NCBI RefSeq assembly: GCF_002105755.1
Contig: NZ_CP020821.1
Span: 1,860,001-1,924,000 of the forward strand
Direction: 5' to 3'
Source: Mycobacterium colombiense CECT 3035
GTDB lineage: Bacteria > Actinomycetota > Actinomycetes > Mycobacteriales > Mycobacteriaceae
Length of the DNA stretch: 64,000 nt
Below are positions 8,428-16,383 of the stretch, one piece after another. Made by a program: the position numbers and the translations under genes. Position 1 is the stretch's first letter. Every line of letters begins with the position of its first letter. Below the pieces are notes generated by a model. It was not told the DNA's origin, searched no databases, and worked only from the letters and a program-made list of their open reading frames with translations.

Positions 8428-8971
8428 ATCTGGTCGGCGGAACGGGGAGTCGGGCGGTGTCGTCGAGGTCGACGTCGAGGGCGTTGAGCATCAGCGCCAG
8501 GCCGGCATACCGGCCGATGACCATCAACGCCTCCACGGTCGCCTCCGAACCGAGCGCCGTGTGCACCTGGTCGAACAGTGGTGCCGCGACGCGGCGGGTG
8601 GTCACCAGTTCGGTCGTCAGTCGCAGTACCGCCAGCTCGGTGGCGTCGAATGGCCCGGTGTGCCAATCGGACTGGGTCGTGATGGCGTCGATGGTGGCGG
8701 CGTCGACTCCGACCGTCTGCGCGACGTCTTTGTGCTGGCCGAGTTCGTAGGCGCAGTCCATGAGGTACGCCGTACGCAACACGATCAGTTCACGAAGCCG
8801 CCTGGGCAGCACCGGGCTGGTCAGGGCGGCGTCACCGGCCACCATCCAGCCGGTGAACACCTTCTCGGCGTTGGCCAGTGTCCGGTAGACGTTGAGATTG
8901 CCCCGCCGCGCGGTCAATTCGCGGGCGGCCTCGGCCATGTCTTCGGGCTCGCGATACGGGATTCGGGTCAC
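8426..8971 (-). CDS. Carboxymuconolactone decarboxylase (CMD/AhpD-like) family protein
   Basis: 181 residues, all-helical CMD fold. The conserved block LRELIVLRTAYLMDCAYELGQH is shortened here to its ends: RELIVLR and CAYELGQH. The His at the end is the proton-relay position in this family, and one Cys is present rather than the CxxC of AhpD peroxidases, so a peroxidase role is doubtful. In aromatic pathways such proteins act in lactone or beta-ketoadipate steps, or as uncharacterised partners. It overlaps the upstream CMD gene by four bases (ATGA) and shares its architecture, so the pair arose by tandem duplication and may form heteromers. Confidence 0.8.
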   Translation of the reverse strand: MTRIPYREPEDMAEAARELTARRGNLNVYRTLANAEKVFTGWMVAGDAALTSPVLPRRLRELIVLRTAYLMDCAYELGQHKDVAQTVGVDAATIDAITTQSDWHTGPFDATELAVLRLTTELVTTRRVAAPLFDQVHTALGSEATVEALMVIGRYAGLALMLNALDVDLDDTARLPVPPTR

Positions 8972-9519
8972 TTGGCCAGGCCTTCGTCGACGCTGGAAAA
9001 GGTCGGGGTGTCGATCTCGAGGTCGACGGCGTTGAGCACCAGCGCCAGGCCGTAGTAGCAGCTGACGATCATCAGCAGTTCGGTGAGCGCCTCGTCACCG
9101 AGCAGGGCGTGGGCCGTGGCGAAGGAGTCGTCGCCGAGGTGGCGGGTGGTGCACAACTCGGTGACGGTGTCGATGACGGTCCGTTCGTCGTCGCTGAATC
9201 CGGCCGCGTCCAGGTCCCCCTTGTCGAGCAGGGCGTCGATCTGTTGGTCGGTGAGCCCCGCGGTGCGGCCGAAGATCACGTGCTGGGCGAGCTCGTAGGG
9301 CGAGTCCTGCAGGTGGCCCACCCGCAGGATGATCACTTCCCGCATCCGCGGGGTGAAGGTCGGGCTCTTGAACAGTTCGCCCGTCATCTGCGCCCATCCG
9401 TCAAAGATGTTGGGGGCGTTGGCGATCAGTCGAATGACGTTGAGGGTGTCGGGACGCGCGATGAACTGCTGGATCCGATCGGGTTGGCAGTCGGTGCTGA
9501 CCAAGGGCATTCGCGTCAT
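8968..9519 (-). CDS. Carboxymuconolactone decarboxylase-like protein, paralogue
   Basis: 183 residues, CMD fold with MREVIILRVGHL and SPYELAQHVIFGR. The position of the neighbour's Cys is occupied by Ser, so thiol chemistry is not possible here, but the His is kept. The gene starts three bases after the stop of the truncated dioxygenase and overlaps the next CMD gene by four bases, so dioxygenase, CMD, CMD and TetR were one operon. Together with the flavin monooxygenase this looks like a hydroxylation and ring-cleavage route. Confidence 0.8.
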   Translation of the reverse strand: MTRMPLVSTDCQPDRIQQFIARPDTLNVIRLIANAPNIFDGWAQMTGELFKSPTFTPRMREVIILRVGHLQDSPYELAQHVIFGRTAGLTDQQIDALLDKGDLDAAGFSDDERTVIDTVTELCTTRHLGDDSFATAHALLGDEALTELLMIVSCYYGLALVLNAVDLEIDTPTFSSVDEGLAK

Positions 9520-9522
9520 CGC

Positions 9523-9717
9523 CTACTCCTTGCTGGTGGTGTTCGCGGCGAGGGTGAACGTCCACTCCAGCGTCACGAAGGGCTCCTCGACCATAGTTCC
9601 GTCCGGCGCGAGGCCGGGGTCGTGGTGGACGAAATCGGCCTGCAACGACGTCTGGTCCGCGAACACCGCGTCGCGGCCGATGTGCGGGTCGTCCTTCAAG
9701 AAGAGCTGCGTGATCCG
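9523..9717 (-). pseudogene. C-terminal fragment of an intradiol ring-cleavage dioxygenase
   Basis: About 65 residues match the tail of catechol/hydroxyquinol 1,2-dioxygenases: RITQLFLKDDPHIGRDAVF, then a beta-rich end around SLQADFVHHD and PFVTLEWTF. The non-haem iron ligands (two Tyr, two His) lie upstream of this part in the family and are absent, so the fragment cannot be active. Sequence before RITQLF (to about 9843) is open but does not resemble the family. The break coincides with the change to AT-rich island DNA, so the gene was probably cut, with loss of its 5' part, when the island arrived. I did not find the missing 5' part at the other island end. Confidence 0.7.
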
Positions 9718-10005
9718 GCCGTGCCGATGGCGTCGAGGGCGCGATGATTCTACCTCGCTTCGCAGCGGTCGGTGCGAAATCGTCACCGCGACAATCAATC
9801 CCACCTCGTCGCGGTTCAGCCGGTCGACGATCGCGGCCAGCATGCTCAGGAACTGCTCGGCCCAAAGTCAGACTTTTTGGATAGAGAACGTCAGTTCAAC
9901 CAGCGAGAACGCGAGCCGTCGCCTCCGTGTCCCCGCACATCCGCCCTTGGGACTGGCACAGGTGGTTGGCTGAGCGGTTTTGGAGCTACCTCGGATGGCC
10001 GGAAA

Positions 10006-10587
10006 CTACGCGCAATCGTCACATATGCCGGTTGCCGGTAGTTGTGTGTGATGGACAGGGCACACCTTTGGCGGCGCATCGCGTTTGGCCTGTGCCCTCC
10101 TATAGTCGCGAGAGGCCTTCGCTTGGGGAGTCAGTGTCGGTTCTCCGCCGCCCGGCGGGAGTTCCGCACCGAAGTGGCGGTAGCATTCGAGCCTGGTTCT
10201 TGCGGCGTGGTCGTCTAGCTGCTCTAGCGTCTCCTTATCGTCGTACAAATCGCCGGCGTCCCTCGCCCGAATCCTCTCGGCCTCAAGCACGGCGCGGTAG
10301 CCGTTTCCAACCGTGCCCTCTGACGTCACGCAGAGCGAACTGAGGTGAGGGATGTCGTTCTCTAAGCAGTGCGCTATCACGCGTCCCAGAAGCTCACCTA
10401 TCCAGTTCGTTATCAACCCCTTGTGCGTTATGCCTGTCTCGTCCTGGACGAACTCGGCGAGCTGCTTGTATGTGACGAAACAGTTGTAGCTCTTGGCCGC
10501 ATCGGCGAGCAGCGCGATGGCGAACGGCTCCCACGCATCGTGCGCATCCTTCATTTCGACGTAGTCGCCGTGTTTGTCGTGTGGCAA
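10006..10587 (-). CDS. Island protein with C-terminal zinc-ribbon motif
   Basis: 193 residues from a TTG start at 10587, chosen because AAGGGG lies seven bases upstream; an in-frame start at 10641 lacks this. The N-terminal 90 residues are helical (DAWEPFAIALLADAAKSYN, YKQLAEFVQDETGITHKG) and look like a small winged-helix or promoter-like fold. The C-terminus has VCPVHHTQLPATGICDDC, a CxxH/CxxC zinc-binding knuckle. I do not recognise a named family. The gene is divergent from the 82-residue gene at 10715 and sits at the left island edge, beyond the phosphorothioation operon. Its role in the island is unknown. Confidence 0.65.
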   Translation of the reverse strand: MPHDKHGDYVEMKDAHDAWEPFAIALLADAAKSYNCFVTYKQLAEFVQDETGITHKGLITNWIGELLGRVIAHCLENDIPHLSSLCVTSEGTVGNGYRAVLEAERIRARDAGDLYDDKETLEQLDDHAARTRLECYRHFGAELPPGGGEPTLTPQAKASRDYRRAQAKRDAPPKVCPVHHTQLPATGICDDCA

Positions 10588-10714
10588 AATCGATCCCCTT
10601 TCCGGAAACAGCCTGTCACATCCCAGCGACAAGCAGCCCATCCAATGTCAACCTCGACGACGGTGCGACGGGTTAATTTGTCTGAAACACGTCCAAATCG
10701 AAGGGACACCTGCA

Positions 10715-10963
10715 GTGGACAATGATTTCCGGGCACGGGACGTATGGTTCGACATCCCCGCGGGGAGTGTGCCGGACATGGCCTGCGGCGGGGCCCGCAA
10801 CGGCGTGCCTAACTACGTAGGAACCGAACATTTCCGCCCTGAGTACTTCACTGCAGAGGTCAACGATGGTCGGATGACAGAGCTTCGATTATGGGGCCGT
10901 CAGATCAAGAAGGATGGTTCGCTGGGCAACCGCCACCTCGACTACTTGTGGCAGTGGGACTGA
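10715..10963 (+). CDS. Small hypothetical protein, only plus-strand island gene
   Basis: 82 residues from a GTG at 10715 with AAGGGA nine bases upstream; the longer frame starting at 10574 would run through the divergent promoter. The sequence is rich in aromatics and charged residues (DVWFDIPAG, HFRPEYFTAEV, RHLDYLWQWD) and has no membrane segment or known motif. It is the only convincing plus-strand gene in the island and converges on the methyltransferase gene with a 133-base gap. Could be an independent cargo gene or a small regulator; function not recognised. Confidence 0.55.
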   Translation: MDNDFRARDVWFDIPAGSVPDMACGGARNGVPNYVGTEHFRPEYFTAEVNDGRMTELRLWGRQIKKDGSLGNRHLDYLWQWD

Positions 10964-11096
10964 CCACAACCTTGGCACAATCAGTAACGAGTTCTCGGGC
11001 ATCGACATCTCTCGAAGCACCGGAGGGTCGGCGGGCGTATTTCCCGCGCTAGTGGCTGAACAAGGCTCATACCGATAAGTCGTTGGCTTTCTTGGC

Positions 11097-12593
11097 CTAA
11101 GCGTGTCTGCCCACGTCGCGCTTGACAACTCGGTGCCCACGCAGGGCTACGCCGCAGCGCTCAAGTTCGGCATTCCAGCCGTTCTCGAGTCCGATCAAGG
11201 TTGGGTTTTCGTAAAGTCCCGCACGCACTTCCGCAGCGGTCAGGCGACGGTACTTGGGTACCGCCGGGTCGTCAGGGTCGAGGAACTCTTCTTTGCGATG
11301 CAGTAACGGCCTGTTGACGCGCTGGCCGAAGCTTTGAAAGCTCGACTCTAGGCTGGCCATCTCGACGCCGTAAGTCCACTCCAATGTCGGGTGGGGATTT
11401 GTATCGAACTCGGGGTAGGAAGACCACGAAACGCGTCGCCCGCGATGATCCAACTTGAGAATATTCCATCCTCCCGGTCGGCCCGCGGCAATGAACCCAC
11501 AGTATTCATATAGACGTAGTACTACAGCGATTTTGCTTACGGCACTTCGGTGGACGTAGAAGGCGGTCGCCGTCATCTTCCCCGGCGAGTTCTGCATCGC
11601 CCCTCTGATATAAGTGTCGTCACGGATCTTTGCGAGTAGGCGATCCGCTCGAGCACAGGCCTCGCGATAGCTCTTGAAGCAGTGCTTGATGTCCGCCTGG
11701 ATGCCGAGCGGGAGCGCTCCTAACGACGCGCGCCCACTAAATATCGACGTCCCTAGGTACAACAGCGTGTCGAGGGTAGAGCGACGCAAGCCTTCCGCGA
11801 CTCGATCTGCTGAAGCACCCTTGTTGATCACCTCCAACAGCGAACGGCGTGAAAATCGCCCGAGCTGAGGCAACAGGTGATCGGGTATCTCTTCGAAAAG
11901 TGGTGGGCGACCACGCTTCTCGGCGAAAGAAATCACCTCGGAAACGGCGGAAGCGTAGTCTTCGCTTTCTGCCCACTCGAACCCTGTGATTGCGCCTCGG
12001 GCTAGATAAGCAAAGCGGTCCTCATCGTGACGAAAGGCGTACACAACTCCTGGCACTGGGGAGACACAGCGCCGCCCGGTGGTCTCTTCTACGATTTTTC
12101 GAATCTCACTTGGGGTGAAGAAGCGTTGGAACGTATTGCGACTACTAACGATTCCGTCGCCAGATTCCTCTCCCCTGATCGAATTAAGCTCCCAGGTGAG
12201 CCGGCAAGAAACGACCATCACTTTAGTTGCGAGCTGCCATGCCTTACTGATGGCCTCCTGTCGTTCTCCGAAGTCTTCAATGACATTCAGTACGTATGTC
12301 AGTAACACAACATCCCGCTCGACCAGCGGGGTATCCGGCGCAAAGAATGGATCCCACCCGTCTGCGGTCACGCCCATTTTGCGGAGTCGCGCTGCGTCTT
12401 GCCCCCGGCCGCACCCGTAGTCGAGCACTGATACGTCGGTCCTGACCACTTCATCGAGAAGGGCTTGCCTCACCGGCATTGAAAGGTCGCCACGTCCAAT
12501 TGCCGTGCGTTCCCTGGAGCTGCCCCACTCAGCCATTGCGGCACCTGGGCATTCGACAATCGTGACCACATCTCTTACGGCTAGGAGAGGCAC
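11097..12593 (-). CDS. DNA phosphorothioation-associated putative methyltransferase
   Basis: 498 residues. The N-terminal third is a class I SAM methyltransferase: VLDYGCGRGQDAARLRKMG is motif I, GWDPFF the acidic strand, and LTYVLNVIEDFGER the motif IV region. The leading RTAIGRGDLSMPVRQALL and VLNVIED blocks match the family I know as the phosphorothioation-associated methyltransferase (TIGR04096-type) that travels with dnd/ssp clusters. The C-terminal 300 residues are family-specific. The real substrate is not established, and no DNA target-recognition domain is obvious. It is the last gene of the downstream block, 21 bases after the YbjN-like gene. The GTG at 12593 is used; an ATG at 12536 is an alternative start. 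Confidence 0.75.
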   Translation of the reverse strand: MPLLAVRDVVTIVECPGAAMAEWGSSRERTAIGRGDLSMPVRQALLDEVVRTDVSVLDYGCGRGQDAARLRKMGVTADGWDPFFAPDTPLVERDVVLLTYVLNVIEDFGERQEAISKAWQLATKVMVVSCRLTWELNSIRGEESGDGIVSSRNTFQRFFTPSEIRKIVEETTGRRCVSPVPGVVYAFRHDEDRFAYLARGAITGFEWAESEDYASAVSEVISFAEKRGRPPLFEEIPDHLLPQLGRFSRRSLLEVINKGASADRVAEGLRRSTLDTLLYLGTSIFSGRASLGALPLGIQADIKHCFKSYREACARADRLLAKIRDDTYIRGAMQNSPGKMTATAFYVHRSAVSKIAVVLRLYEYCGFIAAGRPGGWNILKLDHRGRRVSWSSYPEFDTNPHPTLEWTYGVEMASLESSFQSFGQRVNRPLLHRKEEFLDPDDPAVPKYRRLTAAEVRAGLYENPTLIGLENGWNAELERCGVALRGHRVVKRDVGRHA

Positions 12594-12614
12594 ACACGAT
12601 CAAACCCTTCGCTA

Positions 12615-13034
12615 CTAAACTTCGAAAGACCTGACGCCGCCGAGCTTCTTCTGAAGTAAGTCATCATGATAGTCCGCGCGTCGGGCCAGCGCGGCTAGGC
12701 CAGTCATCAGCTCATTTTCCTGAAGATGGTCGCCAAGAAGGACATACTCAACCGAGATCGTTTTCGACTCTTCGTAATACACCCAGCGGCAGAAGTTCGA
12801 CGTCATGTTCAGAGCATTTACTTCCTGCAATATGCACGCATTGGTTGCATCGACGCCCACGAGCACATCCGAGCTGATTTCGATTAGCGTTTGTGAGCCC
12901 CGATCCAGCAACTGGATGGTGACACCGGCACTTGCGAATCTCAAATGGATGCTCCCGCTAGGGGTTTCGGTCCACGTTAGGGAGTTCGCCTCCAAAATCG
13001 CAGTGATTTGCCGGTATACCTTCTGGCGACTCAT
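12615..13034 (-). CDS. YbjN / type III chaperone-like small protein
   Basis: 139 residues with alternating helix and beta pattern, resembling the YbjN/CesT-type secretion-chaperone fold: an N-terminal helix (KVYRQITAILEANSLTW), beta strands (VTIQLLDRGSQTLIEI), then a central ACILQEVNALNMTSNFCRWVY helix and a final helix. Such proteins usually bind another protein and are not enzymes. It overlaps the PLD gene by four bases (ATGA) and precedes the methyltransferase. I infer a chaperone or adaptor for a neighbour; the family assignment rests on general resemblance. Confidence 0.6.
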   Translation of the reverse strand: MSRQKVYRQITAILEANSLTWTETPSGSIHLRFASAGVTIQLLDRGSQTLIEISSDVLVGVDATNACILQEVNALNMTSNFCRWVYYEESKTISVEYVLLGDHLQENELMTGLAALARRADYHDDLLQKKLGGVRSFEV

Positions 13035-13948
13035 CGACTCGACTCCGTGATCGTCTTTGTTCGACTGAACATCTCAGAGTGCCTCTTCACGTCATGCGTG
13101 TATCTGTTCGGTAAAAACTCCAGCATCCAACGCATCAATGTCTGCCAAGTCTCGGCTGCCTGATCATGGTCGAATCCAGTTATCTGGCTGACTCGTTGGC
13201 GGACCTCACCGAACCGTCGCGGCCGCTCTAGGTGCTGATCGATATCTCGAAAGATCGGCTGACAACCCAGCCGATGACCTACTAGCAACTCAAACTGCCG
13301 CTTGTCCAAGCCAACCGGTAGATCGAGTACAGCAAGATCCAGTGTTGCCGCGGCGGCGGATCGTGAAGTCAACGAGCTCGGACCGTGGGAGTAAGCCAAG
13401 TAGAGATCCGAGGGCATGCGCAGTTGAGGAATCCAGAGATCGGGGGGCTCAGCAGAGTGATCGAGCTGAACGGGCACCGAGGTCGGGCCGGGAAAGAACT
13501 TTGCTATCTCTTCGACCTCGCGAGCCAGTTCTTCGGTCGCCAGGGTGCTCTCCACCGTCAAGCGCTTCTCAAGCTCTGCAATTTCGTCGCGGCTAGATGG
13601 AACCAAAAGCTCGATATTCGGGTTCTGGGACCACCCCAGAGCGGTCGCTGTGAGGTTGGCTGACCCCAGCAAGACGTCGTTTTCATTCCGGAAGAACTTT
13701 GCATGCAGGCGATTGTGAAGGTAGACACCACCTCCACGAGCACGAACGACTTGGAGCACTCGCGTGTCTGAGACTCCGGCTGCGATCTCTTCGGGTCTCC
13801 ATCTCGTGTAGAGGACGACCCTGACATTGACAGGAACAGCCGACATCACCCGTTCAACCACAGCCTCTTTGGCGAATGGCGCACACATGACAAACTCTTC
13901 CCGTGACGACCCGGCGAGTCCTATCAAAACTTCCCCGAGCTCAGTCAT
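13031..13948 (-). CDS. PLD-superfamily nuclease-like protein (single HKD motif)
   Basis: 305 residues from the ATG at 13948, which overlaps the upstream stop by eight bases; the longer frame to 14041 would run into the previous gene. One phospholipase D motif is present: HNRLHAKFF followed by DVLLGSANLT, the HxKx4Dx6GSxN pattern of BfiI- and Nuc-type nucleases that work as dimers. The Asp position is occupied by Asn/Glu residues (FFRNEND), so activity should be tested. The C-terminal 130 residues (from PPDLWIPQLRMP) are unknown and end in a helical segment. Its position between a winged-helix protein and a YbjN-like protein in the phosphorothioation block makes it the best nuclease candidate of the restriction arm. 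Confidence 0.75.
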   Translation of the reverse strand: MTELGEVLIGLAGSSREEFVMCAPFAKEAVVERVMSAVPVNVRVVLYTRWRPEEIAAGVSDTRVLQVVRARGGGVYLHNRLHAKFFRNENDVLLGSANLTATALGWSQNPNIELLVPSSRDEIAELEKRLTVESTLATEELAREVEEIAKFFPGPTSVPVQLDHSAEPPDLWIPQLRMPSDLYLAYSHGPSSLTSRSAAAATLDLAVLDLPVGLDKRQFELLVGHRLGCQPIFRDIDQHLERPRRFGEVRQRVSQITGFDHDQAAETWQTLMRWMLEFLPNRYTHDVKRHSEMFSRTKTITESSR

Positions 13949-14531
13949 CGTGCGATTCTCGAAGCATCTCGATAACGCGCCGGCCCCAAAGCAGCCGCGA
14001 ATCTTCCGTCGCACGCTTGATCGACCCGCCAGGAAGAGCATCTTCGTAAAGGGCCCACGCGCTCAACAAAACTTCGCAAAGCTTCTTGTAAGGCGAGGAG
14101 TCGTCATTCTCTTCGAATGGTGTGGGCATACTTGTGAACAGCTCATGGGTCGAATTCAGGGTAAGGGTTATCGTGTTGCCAGCCGAGCGGACGGTGAAGA
14201 AAGCGTCCGAGTCCAGAGGCCGGCGGTTGACCGCGATAACAACGCCGCTCGATAACGTCAGCGCTCTGAGCTGGCCGGGGGCACCGGTGGACATAACATA
14301 CGGGGTCCGTGCATCCGGCGGGTCTGGCGGTGCGGGCGCCCGGGACGCATGCGATTTGGCGCTCGCGAGCATCCATTTATGGCCCGGTTGCCAGACGAAT
14401 TCCTGGGGTTCCTGCCACAGTATGGCATCACACTGGCCGACGTCCCCGCCCAACGCGGTCGCTATCTCTGTGACCGACAGCGGCGCCGCAGCCTGGCTCA
14501 AGACTTTAATGATGTCGTCTCGTGTCGTCAC
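13941..14531 (-). CDS. Winged-helix protein with C-terminal module shared with GHKL ATPases
   Basis: 196 residues. Residues 1-55 look like a winged helix-turn-helix (DIIKVLSQAAAPLSVTEIATAL, then a wing ending QPGHKWML; motif given in parts). A Pro/Ala linker follows, then a C-terminal domain: FFTVRSAGNTITLTLNSTH, then LLSAWALYED and LLWGRRVIEML. The same pattern closes the adjacent GHKL ATPase (FFSVQPRGGILLVTLNTDH, LFAWARYED, DWGRMAEAFL). It begins 13 bases after the ATPase stop and overlaps the PLD gene by eight bases. I infer a DNA-binding subunit that joins the ATPase through the common domain. Named family not recognised. Confidence 0.7.
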   Translation of the reverse strand: MTTRDDIIKVLSQAAAPLSVTEIATALGGDVGQCDAILWQEPQEFVWQPGHKWMLASAKSHASRAPAPPDPPDARTPYVMSTGAPGQLRALTLSSGVVIAVNRRPLDSDAFFTVRSAGNTITLTLNSTHELFTSMPTPFEENDDSSPYKKLCEVLLSAWALYEDALPGGSIKRATEDSRLLWGRRVIEMLRESHDD

Positions 14532-14544
14532 AATGCCCTTGGTT

Positions 14545-16383
14545 CTATAAGCGACTAGTCAAGAACGCTTCTGCCATGCGCCCCCAGTCATGTCTGATGT
14601 TTTGAGTAAGCCGCCGTGTTTCGTTGGTCTGCTCATCTTCATACCGAGCCCAAGCGAACAACATCATCTCCAAGCCAGCTTGGGCAGACAAGAGCTTCTG
14701 CTTGAGTTTGTCGGGGTCTTCAGGGAGATCTTTGGGATCGCGGGCGCCGAGCAGCAGCGCATAGGCGGGGTGATCTGTATTCAAAGTAACCAGCAGGATT
14801 CCACCTCTAGGCTGCACTGAGAAGAACGCCCCTCCTTCGAGCGGAGCAACCTCAACTCGATATTTCAGCCCTTTGTCGATCGTTTCCGCCGCCAGAATTT
14901 CCGCGGACTCACGCGAATGCCCTAGGTGCTCAAGCTGGTCGGCAACGTCAGCTTTCCTCTCGTCAGCCGGCTTACTCTCGTCTTCGTCACTGCGACCTCG
15001 GTGCCCTTCCTCCTGGCGCTTGCGGACCGCGTCGGTCGCCTGCTCTTCGACACTTTCTTCCGCGTGCCGCGTACGCCGTCGCCTGCCTTCGGCTTGGGTC
15101 TGGATCATGCTGCGCATTTGTTTGATGTTGGTCTGAACGCGGTGCACGATTTCAAGCAAGGGCTCAAGCGGATCTTCTTCGTCTCTGAGCGCCGCTCGTG
15201 CAGCAGATATCGATCCGGCGTGCTCTTTAATGATTGCGCTCGCATCAACTTTGGCGGCCTCCGCAAAGTTGCGTGCGGATTGTTTGTTGTTGGACACCCC
15301 GAACAATTCATCAAGGCCGGGTTCAAACGAGACCTCTACGCCCCACCATCGCTCACGAGGCTCATAGGTAGTCGTCCAACCAGGATCTAACTCAAGCTCC
15401 CTACCCGCCCGAACGACCGAGACACCCACATTTCGCCCGGCATGCTGACCGAATGGAAGGCTGCCCGTCGCTTGTCCTCCTGCACTGTCTCGAGCTTCCT
15501 CAGACGCTATTGAGAACTTGATGCTCACGACATGGTCTTCACCCTGGAAGCGAACCACCTGTTCGACCACATTGCCTTCTGCCGAAGGGAATGGCCTAAA
15601 CATGGGCTTTGTGTCAAAGGGCGCGGGACAACTTGTGTTGGCCATCAGGTAGAGCGGATCGTTGGGCTTAGCGGGACGCTCAAGCAGGATGCGGTTCGCA
15701 TCGTCATAGAGGAAACTCTTGAGAACGATCGATACCCGGCCATCGTTGATCCAGTACCGATACATCCGGCCGATCAGCTCTTCGGAGTTGTCAATCAAGG
15801 CCTTCGACGTTCGCCACAGCACCCGGTCGACAGCACTCCATACAACGAGCGTGCCCGATTTGCCGAATGCACCCTTGCCAGCCGCGGTCCGCCAGACCTC
15901 TGGGATAACTTTTCGCTGGGGAGCAGGCAGAACACGCATTCGACCGGCGTTGATGTCGGGCAAGTCGATGTAACTATGCAGTGCCTTGTCCACGCCATCG
16001 GTCCAACTCCATACATCGACCCGCTGGCATTGTGAAATCGAAGCACTAGGTAGTCCCATGCCGAAACGTCCCATACCGTCTTGTTGGCCGCGGTCAAGGT
16101 GAGTTCCGTTGCCGAACTGGAGGGCGATCTGCAGAGTATCTGCATCCATGCCTGATCCGTCGTCGAGCACGGCTACCTCGTGCAGGCGCTTCCGAGTCCG
16201 TTGCTCAACTTGCGATTCGCGGTCTGCGCATAACAGTTGAACTGTCTTGGCGCCCGCCTGAATTGAGTTATCCATCAATTCGGCTATCGCGTACGCGGCG
16301 TTTTTATATCCGTTGTCGCGCATTGCTTTTACGGCAAGCGCTGTTGGAACAATGTCGAACTCCGCAGAGGTCTCGGTCACCAT
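14545..16383 (-). CDS. GHKL (HATPase) ATP-binding protein 1
   Basis: 612 residues from the ATG at 16383, which overlaps the helicase stop (ATGGTGA) and has GGAGG just upstream. The Bergerat ATP site is complete: AIAELMDNSIQAGA is the N box with catalytic Glu and Asn, VLDDGSGMD is motif II, and GRFGMGLPSAS is the lid. A transducer-like domain covers about residues 230-400. A highly charged segment (QAEGRRRRTRHAEESVEEQ) looks coiled-coil and disordered, and the C-terminal 100 residues form the module shared with the winged-helix protein. Overall it resembles MORC/Hsp90-type gyrating clamps that close on DNA when ATP is bound. Expected to be the ATP-gated core of the restriction arm, by inference. 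Confidence 0.8.
   Translation of the reverse strand: MVTETSAEFDIVPTALAVKAMRDNGYKNAAYAIAELMDNSIQAGAKTVQLLCADRESQVEQRTRKRLHEVAVLDDGSGMDADTLQIALQFGNGTHLDRGQQDGMGRFGMGLPSASISQCQRVDVWSWTDGVDKALHSYIDLPDINAGRMRVLPAPQRKVIPEVWRTAAGKGAFGKSGTLVVWSAVDRVLWRTSKALIDNSEELIGRMYRYWINDGRVSIVLKSFLYDDANRILLERPAKPNDPLYLMANTSCPAPFDTKPMFRPFPSAEGNVVEQVVRFQGEDHVVSIKFSIASEEARDSAGGQATGSLPFGQHAGRNVGVSVVRAGRELELDPGWTTTYEPRERWWGVEVSFEPGLDELFGVSNNKQSARNFAEAAKVDASAIIKEHAGSISAARAALRDEEDPLEPLLEIVHRVQTNIKQMRSMIQTQAEGRRRRTRHAEESVEEQATDAVRKRQEEGHRGRSDEDESKPADERKADVADQLEHLGHSRESAEILAAETIDKGLKYRVEVAPLEGGAFFSVQPRGGILLVTLNTDHPAYALLLGARDPKDLPEDPDKLKQKLLSAQAGLEMMLFAWARYEDEQTNETRRLTQNIRHDWGRMAEAFLTSRL

Noticed and set aside
9718..9843. 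N-terminal extension MLAAIVDRLNRDEV as part of the dioxygenase
   Set aside because: The stretch is open in frame but does not resemble the intradiol family, so I treat it as fused island or junction sequence, not native coding sequence.
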